Assembly (NCBI GenBank): GCA_023135545.1
Contig: JAGLSY010000106.1
Span: 1-8,670 of the forward strand
Length of the DNA: 8,670 bases
From: Thermoplasmata archaeon
GTDB lineage: Archaea; Thermoplasmatota; Thermoplasmata; SG8-5; JAGLSY01
Direction: 5' to 3'
Under the pieces are notes generated by a model. That model saw only the letters and a program-made list of their open reading frames with translations, was not told the DNA's origin and searched no databases. Both the position numbers and the translations under genes were made by a program. Below, piece by piece: positions 1 to 7,900 of the stretch (its first letter is position 1; every line of letters begins with the position of its first letter).

Positions 1-716
1 TCACAGGTCTTGCACTGGCCCTGCTGATAATACATGCAGGCATCCTTGTCTATGACAGGGATCTTCGGAACCGCCTGCGGGAATGGGATATAAATTGCAT
101 GCCTGGTCCCCATGCCTTGTTCGAACTCGGACAGTATGGGAATGGGCTTGTTGCCGCTGACCCTCTCGACCTTGGCGTGGGTGTACCTGGAGGTCGGGCA
201 TATGTGGGCGCATGCGCCGCAGGTTATGCACACATCCGATTTTTCCATATATGGTGTTCCAAGTTCCTTGTCCATGCCGCGGCCCTGGAAATCAATGGCC
301 TGGACACCCATTTTCTCACACAGCCTGACACACAGGCCGCAGAGTATGCAGTTGTCGTCGTTGGGCTTGAATCTGGGCTCGACTATGCCGTATTCCTCGG
401 CCAGTTTCAGAAGAACTTCCTCTTCCGGGCAGCGGGACAGCAGCAGTTCGATGGTCATCTTCCTGCTCTTCCTGACCTTCTCGGAATCGGTCGATACCTT
501 CAGACCGTCAGATGCCCGGAGGGTACAGGAGGTTGCCAATTCGGACCTTTCACCCCTTGTAACCTCGACGACACACAGCCTGCATGCTCCATAGGCTTCC
601 ACCACATTGCTGTAGCACAGGGTGGGTATATTCACGCTGTTGGCCCTGGCCACATCGAGGATGCTCTCATGATCGCCAATTTCATATGAGATTCCGTCGA
701 TCTCTATATTTCCCAT
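1..716 (-). CDS. NuoG-type 2Fe-2S/4Fe-4S N-terminus fused to HdrA continuation (partial, cut by left edge)
   Basis: The visible 238 residues, read without a stop to the left edge, begin as a NuoG-like ferredoxin chain. A [2Fe-2S] domain has Cys34, Cys45, Cys48 and Cys64, and two 4Fe-4S motifs follow (Cys123/126/129/133 and Cys163/166/169/173). The His/Cys cluster usually found between them in NuoG and HydA (HPxDCxxC...) is missing; the matching place reads LLLSRCPEEEVLLKLAEEYG. From residue 207 the sequence becomes HdrA-like: AIYIPFPQAVPKIPVIDKDA (207-226) and the Cys227/235/238 set that begins the second HdrA ferredoxin. The protein therefore probably continues into the HdrA FAD/NAD domain beyond the edge. 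It starts at the ATG at 716, whose A is the last base of the nuoF TGA stop, with a GGGGGTGA ribosome site inside nuoF (723-730). The molybdopterin domain of NuoG and formate dehydrogenase is not expected in this layout, but the missing part cannot be seen. Confidence 0.85.
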   Translation of the reverse strand, partial: MGNIEIDGISYEIGDHESILDVARANSVNIPTLCYSNVVEAYGACRLCVVEVTRGERSELATSCTLRASDGLKVSTDSEKVRKSRKMTIELLLSRCPEEEVLLKLAEEYGIVEPRFKPNDDNCILCGLCVRLCEKMGVQAIDFQGRGMDKELGTPYMEKSDVCITCGACAHICPTSRYTHAKVERVSGNKPIPILSEFEQGMGTRHAIYIPFPQAVPKIPVIDKDACMYYQQGQCKTC

Positions 717-2578
717 CAATTGTCACCCCCTGTCTTGACCTGGACCGAATCGAACTTACACACCTGGTAACAAGTGCCGCATCTCGTGCACACATCCTGA
801 TTGACCACATGGGCCTCCTTCTTCTCGCCGGTTATCGCATCGACCGGGCATTTCCTGGCGCAAGCCGTACAACCAGTACATTTCTCGGCATCTATCTCGA
901 ACCATATCAGGTCCTTGCAGACCTTTGCTGGGCATGCATGGTCTCTGATATGTGCCTCGTATTCATGCCTGAAATACATGAGTGTGGTGAGCACCGGGTT
1001 CGGTGCGGTCTTTCCAAGTCCGCACAAGGACGAGTCCTTGACATACTGGGACAGTTCCTCCAGCAAGTCCAGGGATTCAATTGTCCCCTTGCCGCAGGTT
1101 ATGTCCTCCAGTATCTCCAGCATCCTGGCGTTGCCCTCCCTGCATGAAGTGCATTTTCCGCAGGACTCGTCGAGTGTGAAGCCGATGAAGTATTTTGCCA
1201 CATCCACCATGCAGGTATCCTCGTCCATCACGATGAGACCACCGGAGCCCATGATGGAACCAAGGGCGGTCAGGTCCTTATAATCGATCGGAGTATCCAG
1301 ATGCTCTTCCGGTATACACCCTCCAGAAGGTCCTCCGGTTTGAACAGCCTTGAACTTCTTACCGTCCGGAATGCCCCCTCCAATATCATAAATAACCGTT
1401 CTGAGGGTGGTTCCGATGGGCACTTCTACAAGGCCGACATTGGTTATCTTTCCTACAAGGGAGAAGATTTTGCTACCCTTGCTGTCATTTGTTCCTATAT
1501 CGGCATACCAATCCGCGCCCTTCTTGATTATGTGGGGTATATTGGACCAGGTCTCCACATTGTTGATGTTGGTGGGACATCCCCACAGGCCGCTCTCGGC
1601 CGGGAAGGGCGGTCTCTGCTGAGGTTCTCCCGGTCTTCCCTCAATGGAGGCTATCAGGGCAGTTTCCTCCCCGCAAACAAAAGCCCCTGCTCCTTTGTAT
1701 ATCTTCAAATCGAAATCGAATCCGGAGCCCAGGATGTTTTCCCCGAGAAATCCGCTTTCCCTTGCTTGTTTTATCGCTATATCGAGATTGTCGACGGCCA
1801 GCGGATATTCAGAACGTACATAGGCAATTCCCTGGCTGGCTCCAATGGCATAGGCACCGATTATCATTCCCTCGATGACGCTGTGAGGATTACCTTCCAG
1901 AACGCTCCTGTCCATGTATGCGCCTGGGTCCCCTTCGTCAGCATTGCAGATGAGGTATTTCTGCTCACCCTCTGCCTTCCTGGCAAAGCCCCATTTAACT
2001 CCGGTCGGGAAGCCGGCTCCGCCTCTTCCTTTGAGTCCGGATTTGGTGACCTCCTCAATGATCTCTTCACTGGACATGTCGAAGGCCTTCACAAGCGAAG
2101 AATAGCCTTCCAGGGTGATGTAATCATCAATGCTTCTCGGGTCTATTTCTCCGTTGTCTGCAAATATGACCCTATCCTGCTTTTTGTAAAATGGGACGTC
2201 ATATTCATGAATCACCTTCTCACCGGTGCCGGGGTCAATATACAACAGCTCGTCAATGACCTTCTTTCCCAGAACGGTCTCGGTTACCATCCTGGGCACA
2301 TCCTTCGGCTTGGCCATAGGGTAAAACACTTTCTCGGGGTGTATCACGACAAGCGGTCCTTTTTCACAAAAGCCATGGCACCCTGTAATTCTAATTGATA
2401 CCTTGTCCTCGAGGCCCTGGCTGGCCAGTTCCTCCTTGAAGGCATCTATCAGGTCATGGCACTTGCTTGCAACACAGCCAGTACCTCCGCATAATATGAT
2501 AACCGGTTTATTCGGGTCCAATGAATCGACCAATTTCTTCGTGTGCGATTCCAGTTCGGCCGGGGTGTTGAACTTCAT
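716..2578 (-). CDS. nuoF: NuoF/HydB-type NADH-binding FMN and Fe-S subunit
   Basis: This 620-residue subunit is the predicted NAD(H) site of the complex, exchanging a hydride with NAD+ through FMN and passing single electrons to Fe-S clusters. Domains in order: an N-terminal thioredoxin-fold [2Fe-2S] region (Cys30, Cys35, Cys67, Cys71); the NADH-binding glycine loop GRGGAGFPTGVKW (184-196); the FMN region CNADEGDPGAYMDR (211-224) and GAGAFVCGEETALIASIEG (296-314); an SLBB-like region near 375-425; the N3-type 4Fe-4S site (Cys473/476/479 and Cys519); and two C-terminal ferredoxin motifs (Cys567/570/573/577 and 597/600/603/607). This order is that of the HydB, HndC and bifurcating-hydrogenase type rather than the shorter complex I NuoF. 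It overlaps the NuoE-type fusion by ATGA and ends in a TGATG overlap with the NuoG-type gene, so all three should be made together. NAD versus NADP preference is not readable from the motifs. Confidence 0.95.
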   Translation of the reverse strand: MKFNTPAELESHTKKLVDSLDPNKPVIILCGGTGCVASKCHDLIDAFKEELASQGLEDKVSIRITGCHGFCEKGPLVVIHPEKVFYPMAKPKDVPRMVTETVLGKKVIDELLYIDPGTGEKVIHEYDVPFYKKQDRVIFADNGEIDPRSIDDYITLEGYSSLVKAFDMSSEEIIEEVTKSGLKGRGGAGFPTGVKWGFARKAEGEQKYLICNADEGDPGAYMDRSVLEGNPHSVIEGMIIGAYAIGASQGIAYVRSEYPLAVDNLDIAIKQARESGFLGENILGSGFDFDLKIYKGAGAFVCGEETALIASIEGRPGEPQQRPPFPAESGLWGCPTNINNVETWSNIPHIIKKGADWYADIGTNDSKGSKIFSLVGKITNVGLVEVPIGTTLRTVIYDIGGGIPDGKKFKAVQTGGPSGGCIPEEHLDTPIDYKDLTALGSIMGSGGLIVMDEDTCMVDVAKYFIGFTLDESCGKCTSCREGNARMLEILEDITCGKGTIESLDLLEELSQYVKDSSLCGLGKTAPNPVLTTLMYFRHEYEAHIRDHACPAKVCKDLIWFEIDAEKCTGCTACARKCPVDAITGEKKEAHVVNQDVCTRCGTCYQVCKFDSVQVKTGGDN

Positions 2579-3447
2579 TCTTCCTCACCCCCTTCTGCCT
2601 TCGAAGCTCCAAGTTCATTCATGACCTTATCAACACCATCAATGGTGACATGGCCATGGACTTCTTCGTTGACGACAATGATCGGTCCCAAAGCACAGGC
2701 ACCCAGGCAGTTCACGGTTTCGATAGAGAAGGTGTCCCCGCCGTAAATGTCCGCGACCGTCCTGACCTTGTCCAGTACACGTGAGCCTCCCCTGACATGA
2801 CAGGCCGTTCCCAGACATACCTTGACATGGTAATCTCCGCGCTTCTCAAGGCTGAATGACTTGTAGAAGGTCGCAATGCGGTATATGTTGCTGAAGGGTA
2901 TTTCAAGCCTGAAGGCCAGATATTCAAGAACGTCCCTGGGTAGGTAGGAGTATTTCCCGCTGACATCCAGCAATATCTGGATAAGGGGGTTGGGAAGGTC
3001 GGCGTGCTCCGAAATAAAGCCGTCGATCAATTCCCTGTCCCGCACCTCGGGCGCAGGCGGCTTCTCAGGTATCTGTATCTTGAGCATTATCGGACAGTTC
3101 TCGGTGCACAGGCCGCAGCCAGTACACTTGTCGATGTCCACGGACCTGGGCTTCTTCAGGATTTTTGCGTGGAAGTTGCCGTCCTCGCCTTCGACCGAGA
3201 CAAGCTCTGAATATGTCAGGAGTTCTATGTTCTGGTGTCTTCCGGCATCGACCATCTTGGGCGCTTCGATACACATCGAGCAGTCGTTGGTCGGGAAGGT
3301 CTTGTCCAGCTGGGACATGAGGCCTCCTATGCTAGGCTTGCTGTCCACCAGGTAAACCTTGAATCCCGAATCCGCCAGATCCAGGGCGGACTGGATACCT
3401 GATATGCCAGCGCCGACGACCATCACTGCTCCAACTTTTTCAGACAT
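2575..3447 (-). CDS. Fusion of truncated HdrA N-terminus with NuoE-type [2Fe-2S] domain
   Basis: This 290-residue protein joins two partial redox modules. Residues 1-120 match the start of HdrA: an FAD-binding GAGISG (12-17), TFPTNDCSMCIEAPKM (50-65, Cys56/Cys59) and one 4Fe-4S motif (Cys108/111/114/118). The HdrA similarity then stops, without the second ferredoxin, the NAD-like subdomain or the closing FAD motif. After a Pro-rich linker (about 126-136), residues 137-280 form a NuoE/HydC domain: a helical segment (LIQILLDVSGKYSYLPRD), IATFYKSF, and the [2Fe-2S] ligands Cys211, Cys216, Cys247 and Cys251. NuoE partners NuoF in NADH oxidation, and nuoF follows directly with a 4-base ATGA overlap. 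The missing HdrA part appears in the NuoG-type gene two genes on. It starts at the ATG at 3447, eight bases after GGAG, 20 bases beyond the previous gene. A frameshifted full HdrA is unlikely because the NuoE domain continues in frame. Confidence 0.88.
   Translation of the reverse strand: MSEKVGAVMVVGAGISGIQSALDLADSGFKVYLVDSKPSIGGLMSQLDKTFPTNDCSMCIEAPKMVDAGRHQNIELLTYSELVSVEGEDGNFHAKILKKPRSVDIDKCTGCGLCTENCPIMLKIQIPEKPPAPEVRDRELIDGFISEHADLPNPLIQILLDVSGKYSYLPRDVLEYLAFRLEIPFSNIYRIATFYKSFSLEKRGDYHVKVCLGTACHVRGGSRVLDKVRTVADIYGGDTFSIETVNCLGACALGPIIVVNEEVHGHVTIDGVDKVMNELGASKAEGGEEE
3275..3311. repeat. 37-bp exact match shared with the tandem hdrA gene (copy in the HdrA-NuoE fusion)
   Basis: This segment encodes the LDKTFPTNDCS region and is identical base for base, including silent positions, to 7811-7847 in the tandem hdrA. 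The flanking parts of the two homologous domains differ at many silent and amino-acid-changing sites. Confidence 0.8.
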
Positions 3448-3467
3448 TCATGTCACTCCATCGTTTA

Positions 3468-4496
3468 TTAATCCTCGAACTCGTCTTCCTTGAATTGGAC
3501 AAGGGGCAAGGGCACCTCTTTTTCCATTCCGGCTATGTAATCGAATATCGACTGCACGTCACTGGCCAGTGCTTTCCAGACCGGCAGCAATGGAATATCC
3601 CTCGGACATGCCTCCTCACAGGCGCCGCATTCCACGCAGCCCGGAGCCACATGGATATTTCTGGTCAAGTGATAGAATAGAATATCCGGTGGAATTCTGA
3701 GAAGGCCCTTTATGGAAGCCTGGTTGACCATATCATCCGTCTTCAGGTCACCCAGAGGTGTCTGGAAGTAGCAGACTTTACAATAACATATCGGGCACAC
3801 ATCCCTGCAGTTGTCGCAGCGAATGCAGTGCTTGAATAGCTCGATGGTGCCATCGGTCGTGGATAACGTCTCGCTTATTCCGCTGACCATCTTTTCCTTG
3901 GCGGCCAGGTGTTCGTCGAGGATCTTCTTTATCTCGGCATCCCTATTGGCAGAGGGTTCCCCTGGTGTAAGGCTCAAACCCTCCAGCAGTTCCTCCCTGT
4001 CGGTGGAAAGGACCAAACCTCCATCCACACCAATGCCGTATATCGCAATATCGACCTCCGGTGGCGTGAAGTGCTCGCACACTGTGCAGGCGGTCCTGAG
4101 CTCGGATTTCTTTTCCGCAATATTCTCGGGGGAGGTGGAGTCCATCTGAACGTCCTTGGGGTCGAAGGTCCCCAGGCAGTCCCCGCTTATCACGATGAGG
4201 TTGTCCATGTCAATCTGGTTAAGCTTCTTCAGCTCGTTTATGGCCCTTGCCTCGCAGGGGTTGACCACGACCGCGAGCTTCCTACAGCCATTGTTTTGAA
4301 GCAGCACAGCCCGATTGAACGAGAATAAGGGAGCGGATGGGGTGATTCCCTCCAGCAAATCCGGGTCGGTGATCAATACCGGGAATATGCCATGTTCTCC
4401 CTTTTTTTGCACCATTATTCCTTCTACGATGTTCTTCTTCAGCAGGTTCTCGAAAACACTCTGGAGTTCCTTTTCCTGAATTTTATAAGTAGCCAT
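3468..4496 (-). CDS. FrhB/FdhB-like flavoprotein with C-terminal 4Fe-4S ferredoxin domain
   Basis: This 342-residue protein belongs to the broad family of F420-reducing hydrogenase / formate dehydrogenase beta subunits. Members bind FAD and pass electrons between a soluble carrier (F420 in methanogens) and iron-sulfur partners. The N-terminal part has the family segments VVVNPCEARAINELKKL (76-92) and SGDCLGT (104-110), and a CxxC at 137-140. The C-terminal part has a Cys-dense region (224, 227, 230, 234, 237, 239, 242) and a classic ferredoxin motif (287, 290, 293, 297) followed by PRDIPLLPVW. No formate dehydrogenase or hydrogenase catalytic subunit adjoins it; it sits among hdrA, mvhD and nuo-like genes, where it may link HdrA to F420 or another carrier (inference). 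I chose the ATG at 4496, seven bases after AGGAGG. The ATG at 4499 is only four bases away from it, and one at 4520 would lie upstream of the site and overlap mvhD. Confidence 0.82.
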   Translation of the reverse strand: MATYKIQEKELQSVFENLLKKNIVEGIMVQKKGEHGIFPVLITDPDLLEGITPSAPLFSFNRAVLLQNNGCRKLAVVVNPCEARAINELKKLNQIDMDNLIVISGDCLGTFDPKDVQMDSTSPENIAEKKSELRTACTVCEHFTPPEVDIAIYGIGVDGGLVLSTDREELLEGLSLTPGEPSANRDAEIKKILDEHLAAKEKMVSGISETLSTTDGTIELFKHCIRCDNCRDVCPICYCKVCYFQTPLGDLKTDDMVNQASIKGLLRIPPDILFYHLTRNIHVAPGCVECGACEEACPRDIPLLPVWKALASDVQSIFDYIAGMEKEVPLPLVQFKEDEFED

Positions 4497-4501
4497 CATG
4501 A

Positions 4502-4509
4502 CACCTCCT
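4502..4509 (-). promoter_or_regulatory. Strong Shine-Dalgarno site of the FrhB-like gene
   Basis: AGGAGGTG overlaps the TAG stop codon of mvhD (4508-4510), so the two genes are probably translationally coupled. Two adjacent ATG codons follow; the second (4496) has the better spacing of seven bases. Confidence 0.75.
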
Positions 4510-4936
4510 AGATCTCCCATTTCTTCTTGTGGGGGTTTGGTCCCAGTTTCTTGATCTCCTCGGTCACGTGTGTGATAACCTCGGCAAATCTCTTTCCCTC
4601 ACTGGCACTCACCCACTCGAGGAATACCCTGTCCTTCAGTCCGTACCTTTCCAATATTTGGTCCAGGGCCACCATTCTCCTGCGAGCACGATAGTTACCT
4701 TCTATGTAATGGCAGTCACCGGGATGGCATCCTGCCACCAGCACTCCATCTATACCGTCGGTCAGGGCCTTGACTATGTACATGGGGTCCACCCTGCTGG
4801 AGCACATCACTCTGATGATCCGCACGTTTGGCGGGTATTGAAATCTGCTCACTCCAGCCAGGTCTGCACCTGCATAGCTGCACCAATTACACAAGAAGCC
4901 GAGTATTCTCGGTTCGAAGTCACTTTTCTCATCCAT
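4508..4936 (-). CDS. mvhD: MvhD-type [2Fe-2S] electron-transfer subunit
   Basis: MvhD carries electrons from a hydrogenase, formate dehydrogenase or NADH module into HdrA through a [2Fe-2S] cluster. The 142-residue protein is the usual family length and has the full signature: FLCNWCSYAGADLAG (Cys16, Cys19), RVMCSSRVDP (Cys45) and GCHPGDCHYIEGNY (Cys70, Cys75). All positions are cysteine; there is no in-frame TGA that would suggest the selenocysteine variant known in some relatives such as BamF. It follows hdrA by 35 bases, the longest gap in the operon, and precedes the FrhB-like gene. I chose the ATG at 4936 because AGGTGATC sits just upstream. A GTG at 4945 would add three residues but lies within that ribosome site. 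No hydrogenase large subunit is nearby, so its electron source here is probably the NuoEFG-like or FrhB-like subunits (inference). Confidence 0.93.
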   Translation of the reverse strand: MDEKSDFEPRILGFLCNWCSYAGADLAGVSRFQYPPNVRIIRVMCSSRVDPMYIVKALTDGIDGVLVAGCHPGDCHYIEGNYRARRRMVALDQILERYGLKDRVFLEWVSASEGKRFAEVITHVTEEIKKLGPNPHKKKWEI

Positions 4937-4971
4937 CTTGATCACCTAGTTCTATCTAATTAATCCAAATT
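4937..4971 (-). other. AT-rich intergenic gap between hdrA and mvhD
   Basis: These 35 bases are the only real gap in the operon and are visibly richer in A and T than the flanking genes. They hold the mvhD ribosome site. I see no stem-loop followed by a T-run on the transcribed strand, so there is no sign of a terminator. A weak internal promoter or a processing site is possible but not supported by any clear motif. Confidence 0.4.
4940..4947 (-). promoter_or_regulatory. Shine-Dalgarno site of mvhD
   Basis: AGGTGATC is complementary to the common 16S rRNA 3' end (GATCACCT). The AGG is eight bases before the ATG at 4936. It covers the alternative GTG at 4945, which makes that start unlikely. 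Confidence 0.65.
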
Positions 4972-7900
4972 TTATCCCATTGCGTACATCATGGCCAGTA
5001 TCTGGTTATCCCTGTAACCCCTCTGTCTGGCACTCCCCGACGGGCAGGCGGCGGCACATGCACCGCATCCCTTGCACAGGGTGGCGTTCACAACTGCTAT
5101 TCCGGTCTCTTCATCCAGGGTGATGGCACTGTAGGGGCACACCTCGACACACATTCCGCAGCCCGAGCATGTCAGTGCGTTGATGCTGGACGTGATTCCC
5201 TCGCCTTTCACTATGCCCTGCATGATGGGGATTGCCGCTCTCGAAGCGGCTCCTTCCGCTTGAGCTATCGCATCGGCCAGGTTCTTGGGGAAGTGGGCGC
5301 TTCCGCAGAAATAGACACCGTCCGAAGCCAGGTCAAGCGGCCTTATCTTGGCATGGGCCTCTATGAAGAAGTGACCTGGCCCGACAGGGATCTTGAACAT
5401 CTCCTGAAGACGGACCGAGGACTCGCTGCCCTCCGTCTGGGCTGTAAGCACCAGTAAATCGGCAGGCAGTTCCAGCTCCTCGTTGTAAACCTGGTCCCTG
5501 ACCTTGACCGTTATGGCCCCGTCCTCGCCGATTGCCACATCCGGCTTTTCCACTTCCGAGTATCTTATTATCTTGACCTTCAGATTCTCTATGACGTTGG
5601 CAAAGTATTCTTCCTCGTCCTTTCCGAAGACCCTGATATCCCTGTAAAGAATGTAAATGTCCGAATCAGGAAATCTCTCCTTGAGCAGCTTGGCGTTCTT
5701 GATGGAAACCCCGCAACCGATACGGCAGCACCACGGCCTTTCCTCGTCCATGGCCCCGGCACAGTTTATCATAACAACTGTTTCCGGCTTCTCCAGGTCA
5801 TCTGCCTTGAAGTGGCCTTCCAATTCCGTCTGGGTCATGATCTTCGGGCTGGAACCGTAGCCGTACTTGCCCTCCATGTCGATCTCGCCGAAGCCCGAAG
5901 CGATGATGGCACTACCGAATTCCAATTCCTCGTCGCCATCCGGCCCCTTCATGTATACCTTGAAGTTGCCCACGAATCCCTCCAGTTCCTCCAGTGTGGT
6001 GTTCAGATGCACCGTGACATATTCAGAAGCCTCTATCCGGGCGCTCAGGTCTGTAACCAGCTCTGAGGGTTCCTGGTCTGTCGGGAAGAGGCTGTGCAGC
6101 TTGTTGAGGTTGCCGCCCAGTTTATCTGACATTTCCACAACATGCGTGTCTATCTCCATGTCCGAAAGGGCCAGTGCGGCCTTCATGCCTGCAACTCCGC
6201 CGCCTATGACCAGAACGACGGGGGTGACATCCACCTCCTCCTGGCTCAATGGCTGCAGCAACTTTGATTTTGCAATGGCCATGTTCACCAGGTCCATTGC
6301 CTTCCTGGTGGCCTTCGGCCTATCGTGGGAATGTACCCATGAGCAGTGCTGCCTGATGTTGGCGAACTCGAAAAGGTATTTGTTGAGGCCGGATTCGACT
6401 AACGTATCTTGGAAAAGACCTCCGTGGGTTATGGGCGAGCAGGCCGCCACTATAACCCGGTTCAGGTCATGCTCCTCGATTTTCTCCCTGATTTCCTTCT
6501 GGGAGTCCTCGGAGCAGACGAACATGGAGTTGATCGAATAGACGACGTTCCCGTCTTCTCCGGCCTTCTCGGCCACCTCCTCGCAGTCCAGAAATCCGTT
6601 GATGTTCTTTCCGCAGTGGCAGATGAAAACGCCTATCCTTGGCTCCTGGCCGCTGACATCCTTCTCCTCCGGCGGGGGTATTGGCGTGACCTTTTCCCTT
6701 TCGATAATTGCCTCGATGGCCCTCGCGGCCGCGCCGCTGGCCATGGCCACGCTGTCCGGGATGTCCTTTGGGCCCTGGTTACAGCCGGCCAGATAAACGC
6801 CATCTCGGGTCGTCTGGATCGGGTCCGAAACGATGGAGCCAGATTGGAAGAAACCGTTATTGTCAACCTCTATGCCCAGCACCTCTCCCAGCCGGGGATT
6901 TTCCTTGGACGGAATGATGGCGGTTGAAAGAACCAGCATGTCCTGGTTCATTTCCAGGATCTCCCTGGTGTGGGTATCCATGTAGCGCACGGCTATGCTC
7001 CCGTCCTCATTTTGATAGACCGAAGAAGGTCTAGCTCTTATGTAATTGACACCCATTTCCATGGCCTTGTCATAGTACTGCTGGAAATCCTTGCCATAGG
7101 CCCTCATGTCCATGAAGAATATCGTGACATCGATATCCGGGTCCATCTCCTTTGTTATCGCGGCTTCCTTGGTGGCGTACATGCAGCAAACCCTTGAGCA
7201 GAAGGGGAATCCCAGCTGCTTGCTTCTGGAGCCAACGCACTGTATCCACCCGATCGATTCCGGCTTCCCGCCGTCCGAGGGTCGTAGAATTTTACCTTCG
7301 GTAGGCCCGAAGGAAGATAGAAGCCTCTCGAACTGCATTGCAGTAATTACATTCGGATACTTGCCGTAACCGTATTCCTTTCTCATCTCCAGGGGCTCGA
7401 AGAGGTCATAGCCAGTCGCCACAATGACGCTGCCGACCTTTATCTCGATGTCCTCTGATTTCTGGAGGAAGGATATTGCCTCGGCATCGCAGACCCTCTC
7501 GCAGGAGCCGCAGCCGACACAGTTCTCGTAGTTGATGGAATAAACTATAGGAACGGCCTGGGGAAACTCGATATAAATGCCCTTTCTCTTGGACAGCTTG
7601 TCGTCAAATGGATTTATGACCTCCACCGGGCACACGACCGCACAGTCGCCACAGCCAGTGCATTTATCGGGGTCCACATAGGCCGTCTTTCTGAAGACAT
7701 GAGCGGTGAAATCCCCCTTCTCTCCCTTCAGTGACATTATCTCGGCATAGGTCATCAGGCTGATGTTCTGGTGCCTTGCCACCTCCACCATCTTGGGCGC
7801 TGCCGTACAGATCGAGCAGTCGTTGGTCGGGAAGGTCTTGTCCAGCTTGACCATGTTCCCGCCTATGGTGGATGATTTTTCAAGCATTATAACTCTGTAC

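Noticed and set aside
1..231. Minus-strand open frame of 76 codons at the left edge
   Set aside because: It is in a different frame from the NuoG-HdrA fusion, which reads through the same region with intact Cys motifs.
1301..2398. Long plus-strand open frame of 365 codons opposite nuoF
   Set aside because: It lies wholly antisense to a gene with unmistakable NuoF motifs, has no recognisable domain, and is expected from the codon bias of the minus-strand gene.
2575..3447. HdrA-NuoE fusion as a frameshifted or assembly-broken hdrA
   Set aside because: The reading frame runs cleanly from the HdrA part through a linker into a complete NuoE domain, and the missing HdrA part is found in frame in another gene of the operon.
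4508..4936. Selenocysteine version of the MvhD-type protein, as in some Bam complexes
   Set aside because: All ligand positions are encoded as Cys and there is no internal in-frame TGA.
4937..4945. GTG at 4945 as the start of mvhD
   Set aside because: It falls inside the AGGTGATC ribosome site that serves the ATG at 4936.
5867..6541. Plus-strand open frame of 224 codons opposite hdrA
   Set aside because: Antisense shadow of the HdrA N-terminal domain and module 2; Ser-rich low-quality translation and no family motif.
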